A stretch of DNA of 12,891 nucleotides. It comes from an uncultured Oscillospiraceae bacterium. Lineage in GTDB: Bacteria; Bacillota; Clostridia; Oscillospirales; Ruminococcaceae. Below the pieces are notes generated by a model. It made no database searches. It had not been told where the DNA came from and was given only the letters and a program-made list of their open reading frames with translations. Where the stretch lies: assembly GCA_900553955.1 (NCBI GenBank), contig USFO01000043.1, positions 1-12,891 on the forward strand, given 5' to 3'. Position 1 is the first letter of the stretch. Each line of letters opens with the position of its first letter. The position numbers and the translations under genes are program-made. This document shows positions 12,764-12,891 of this stretch, one piece after another.

Positions 12764-12891
12764 TTTGTGTACGTCTACACCTTTGTATAAACAACAGCCT
12801 CGCGTTCTCTCTCCCTCAGTCGCGCCTCTAAATCCTTTGGGCGCGCCAGCTTTGCCCCCTCGCCGTTCTCCGCTCGTGCTTCGGCTATTCG
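12764..12891 (-). repeat. Dispersed repeat, copy B, running off the window end
   Basis: It aligns with copy A in the same orientation: TTTGTGTACG, the TCTACACCTTTGTATAA degenerate palindrome, CTCTCCCTCAGTC, then an inner hairpin CGCGCC/GGCGCG (12821-12826 with 12840-12845), then CCAGC. The terminal CTCCCTC hairpin is degraded to TTGCCCCCTCGCC or replaced. A separate inverted repeat TGATAC-CT-GTATCA (12749-12762) abuts its outer edge. No gene is seen from 12564 to the end. Confidence 0.6.

Noticed and set aside
1..12891. CRISPR arrays, tRNA or rRNA genes, insertion sequences or prophage genes
   Set aside because: No regularly spaced repeats, cloverleaf sequences, transposase or phage proteins were seen.

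Overview
The window looks like a chromosomal segment from an anaerobic Clostridia-type Firmicute, probably of the Oscillospiraceae/Ruminococcaceae kind. The reasons are strong GGAGG ribosome sites, sigma-A-type promoters, a six-subunit Rnf complex in the clostridial order C-D-G-E-A-B, lipoproteins with Gram-positive-style lipoboxes, a DUF6514-like protein, and hairpin-rich dispersed intergenic repeats. The species cannot be named from the sequence.

Left edge (1-740): the terminator of a gene lying outside the window, then a small minus-strand DUF6514-like gene with its own promoter, then AT-rich non-coding DNA that holds a palindrome and three 11-bp-phased TCACA repeats. Centre (741-7532): one minus-strand operon, read right to left from a near-consensus promoter at 7504-7532. 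It runs rnfC-rnfD-rnfG-rnfE-rnfA-rnfB, a 159-bp gap with a terminator-like hairpin and alternative stems, then a NusG-domain-II (EetA-like) protein and a Gx-transporter/Hpre_diP_synt_I (EetB-like) membrane protein, ending in a strong terminator. Right of it, divergently transcribed from a perfect TTGACA-17-TATAAT promoter, are a lipoprotein made of two tandem repeats and then apbE, an FAD:protein FMN transferase lipoprotein. Downstream are about 770 bp of non-coding DNA with terminators, a candidate structured RNA and repeat elements, then purB, then more repeats to the window end.

How the genes fit together: Rnf couples ferredoxin:NAD+ electron transfer to ion pumping. RnfG and RnfD need FMN attached to threonine by ApbE, which is encoded about 1.9 kb from rnfC. 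RnfG is roughly twice the usual length and carries two candidate flavinylation motifs. The divergent lipoprotein has, at the end of each repeat, an AGCT motif in the place where FMN_bind domains carry [ST]GAT. EetA/EetB-like proteins are known from flavin-based extracellular electron transfer in Listeria. My reading is that this locus encodes Rnf plus a multi-flavin extracytosolic electron relay. The gene families are visible in the sequence; the relay itself is inference.

Other points of interest are an approximately 200-nt candidate ncRNA at 10493-10697 and a three-copy repeat family whose inner hairpin arms differ completely between copies while remaining self-complementary.
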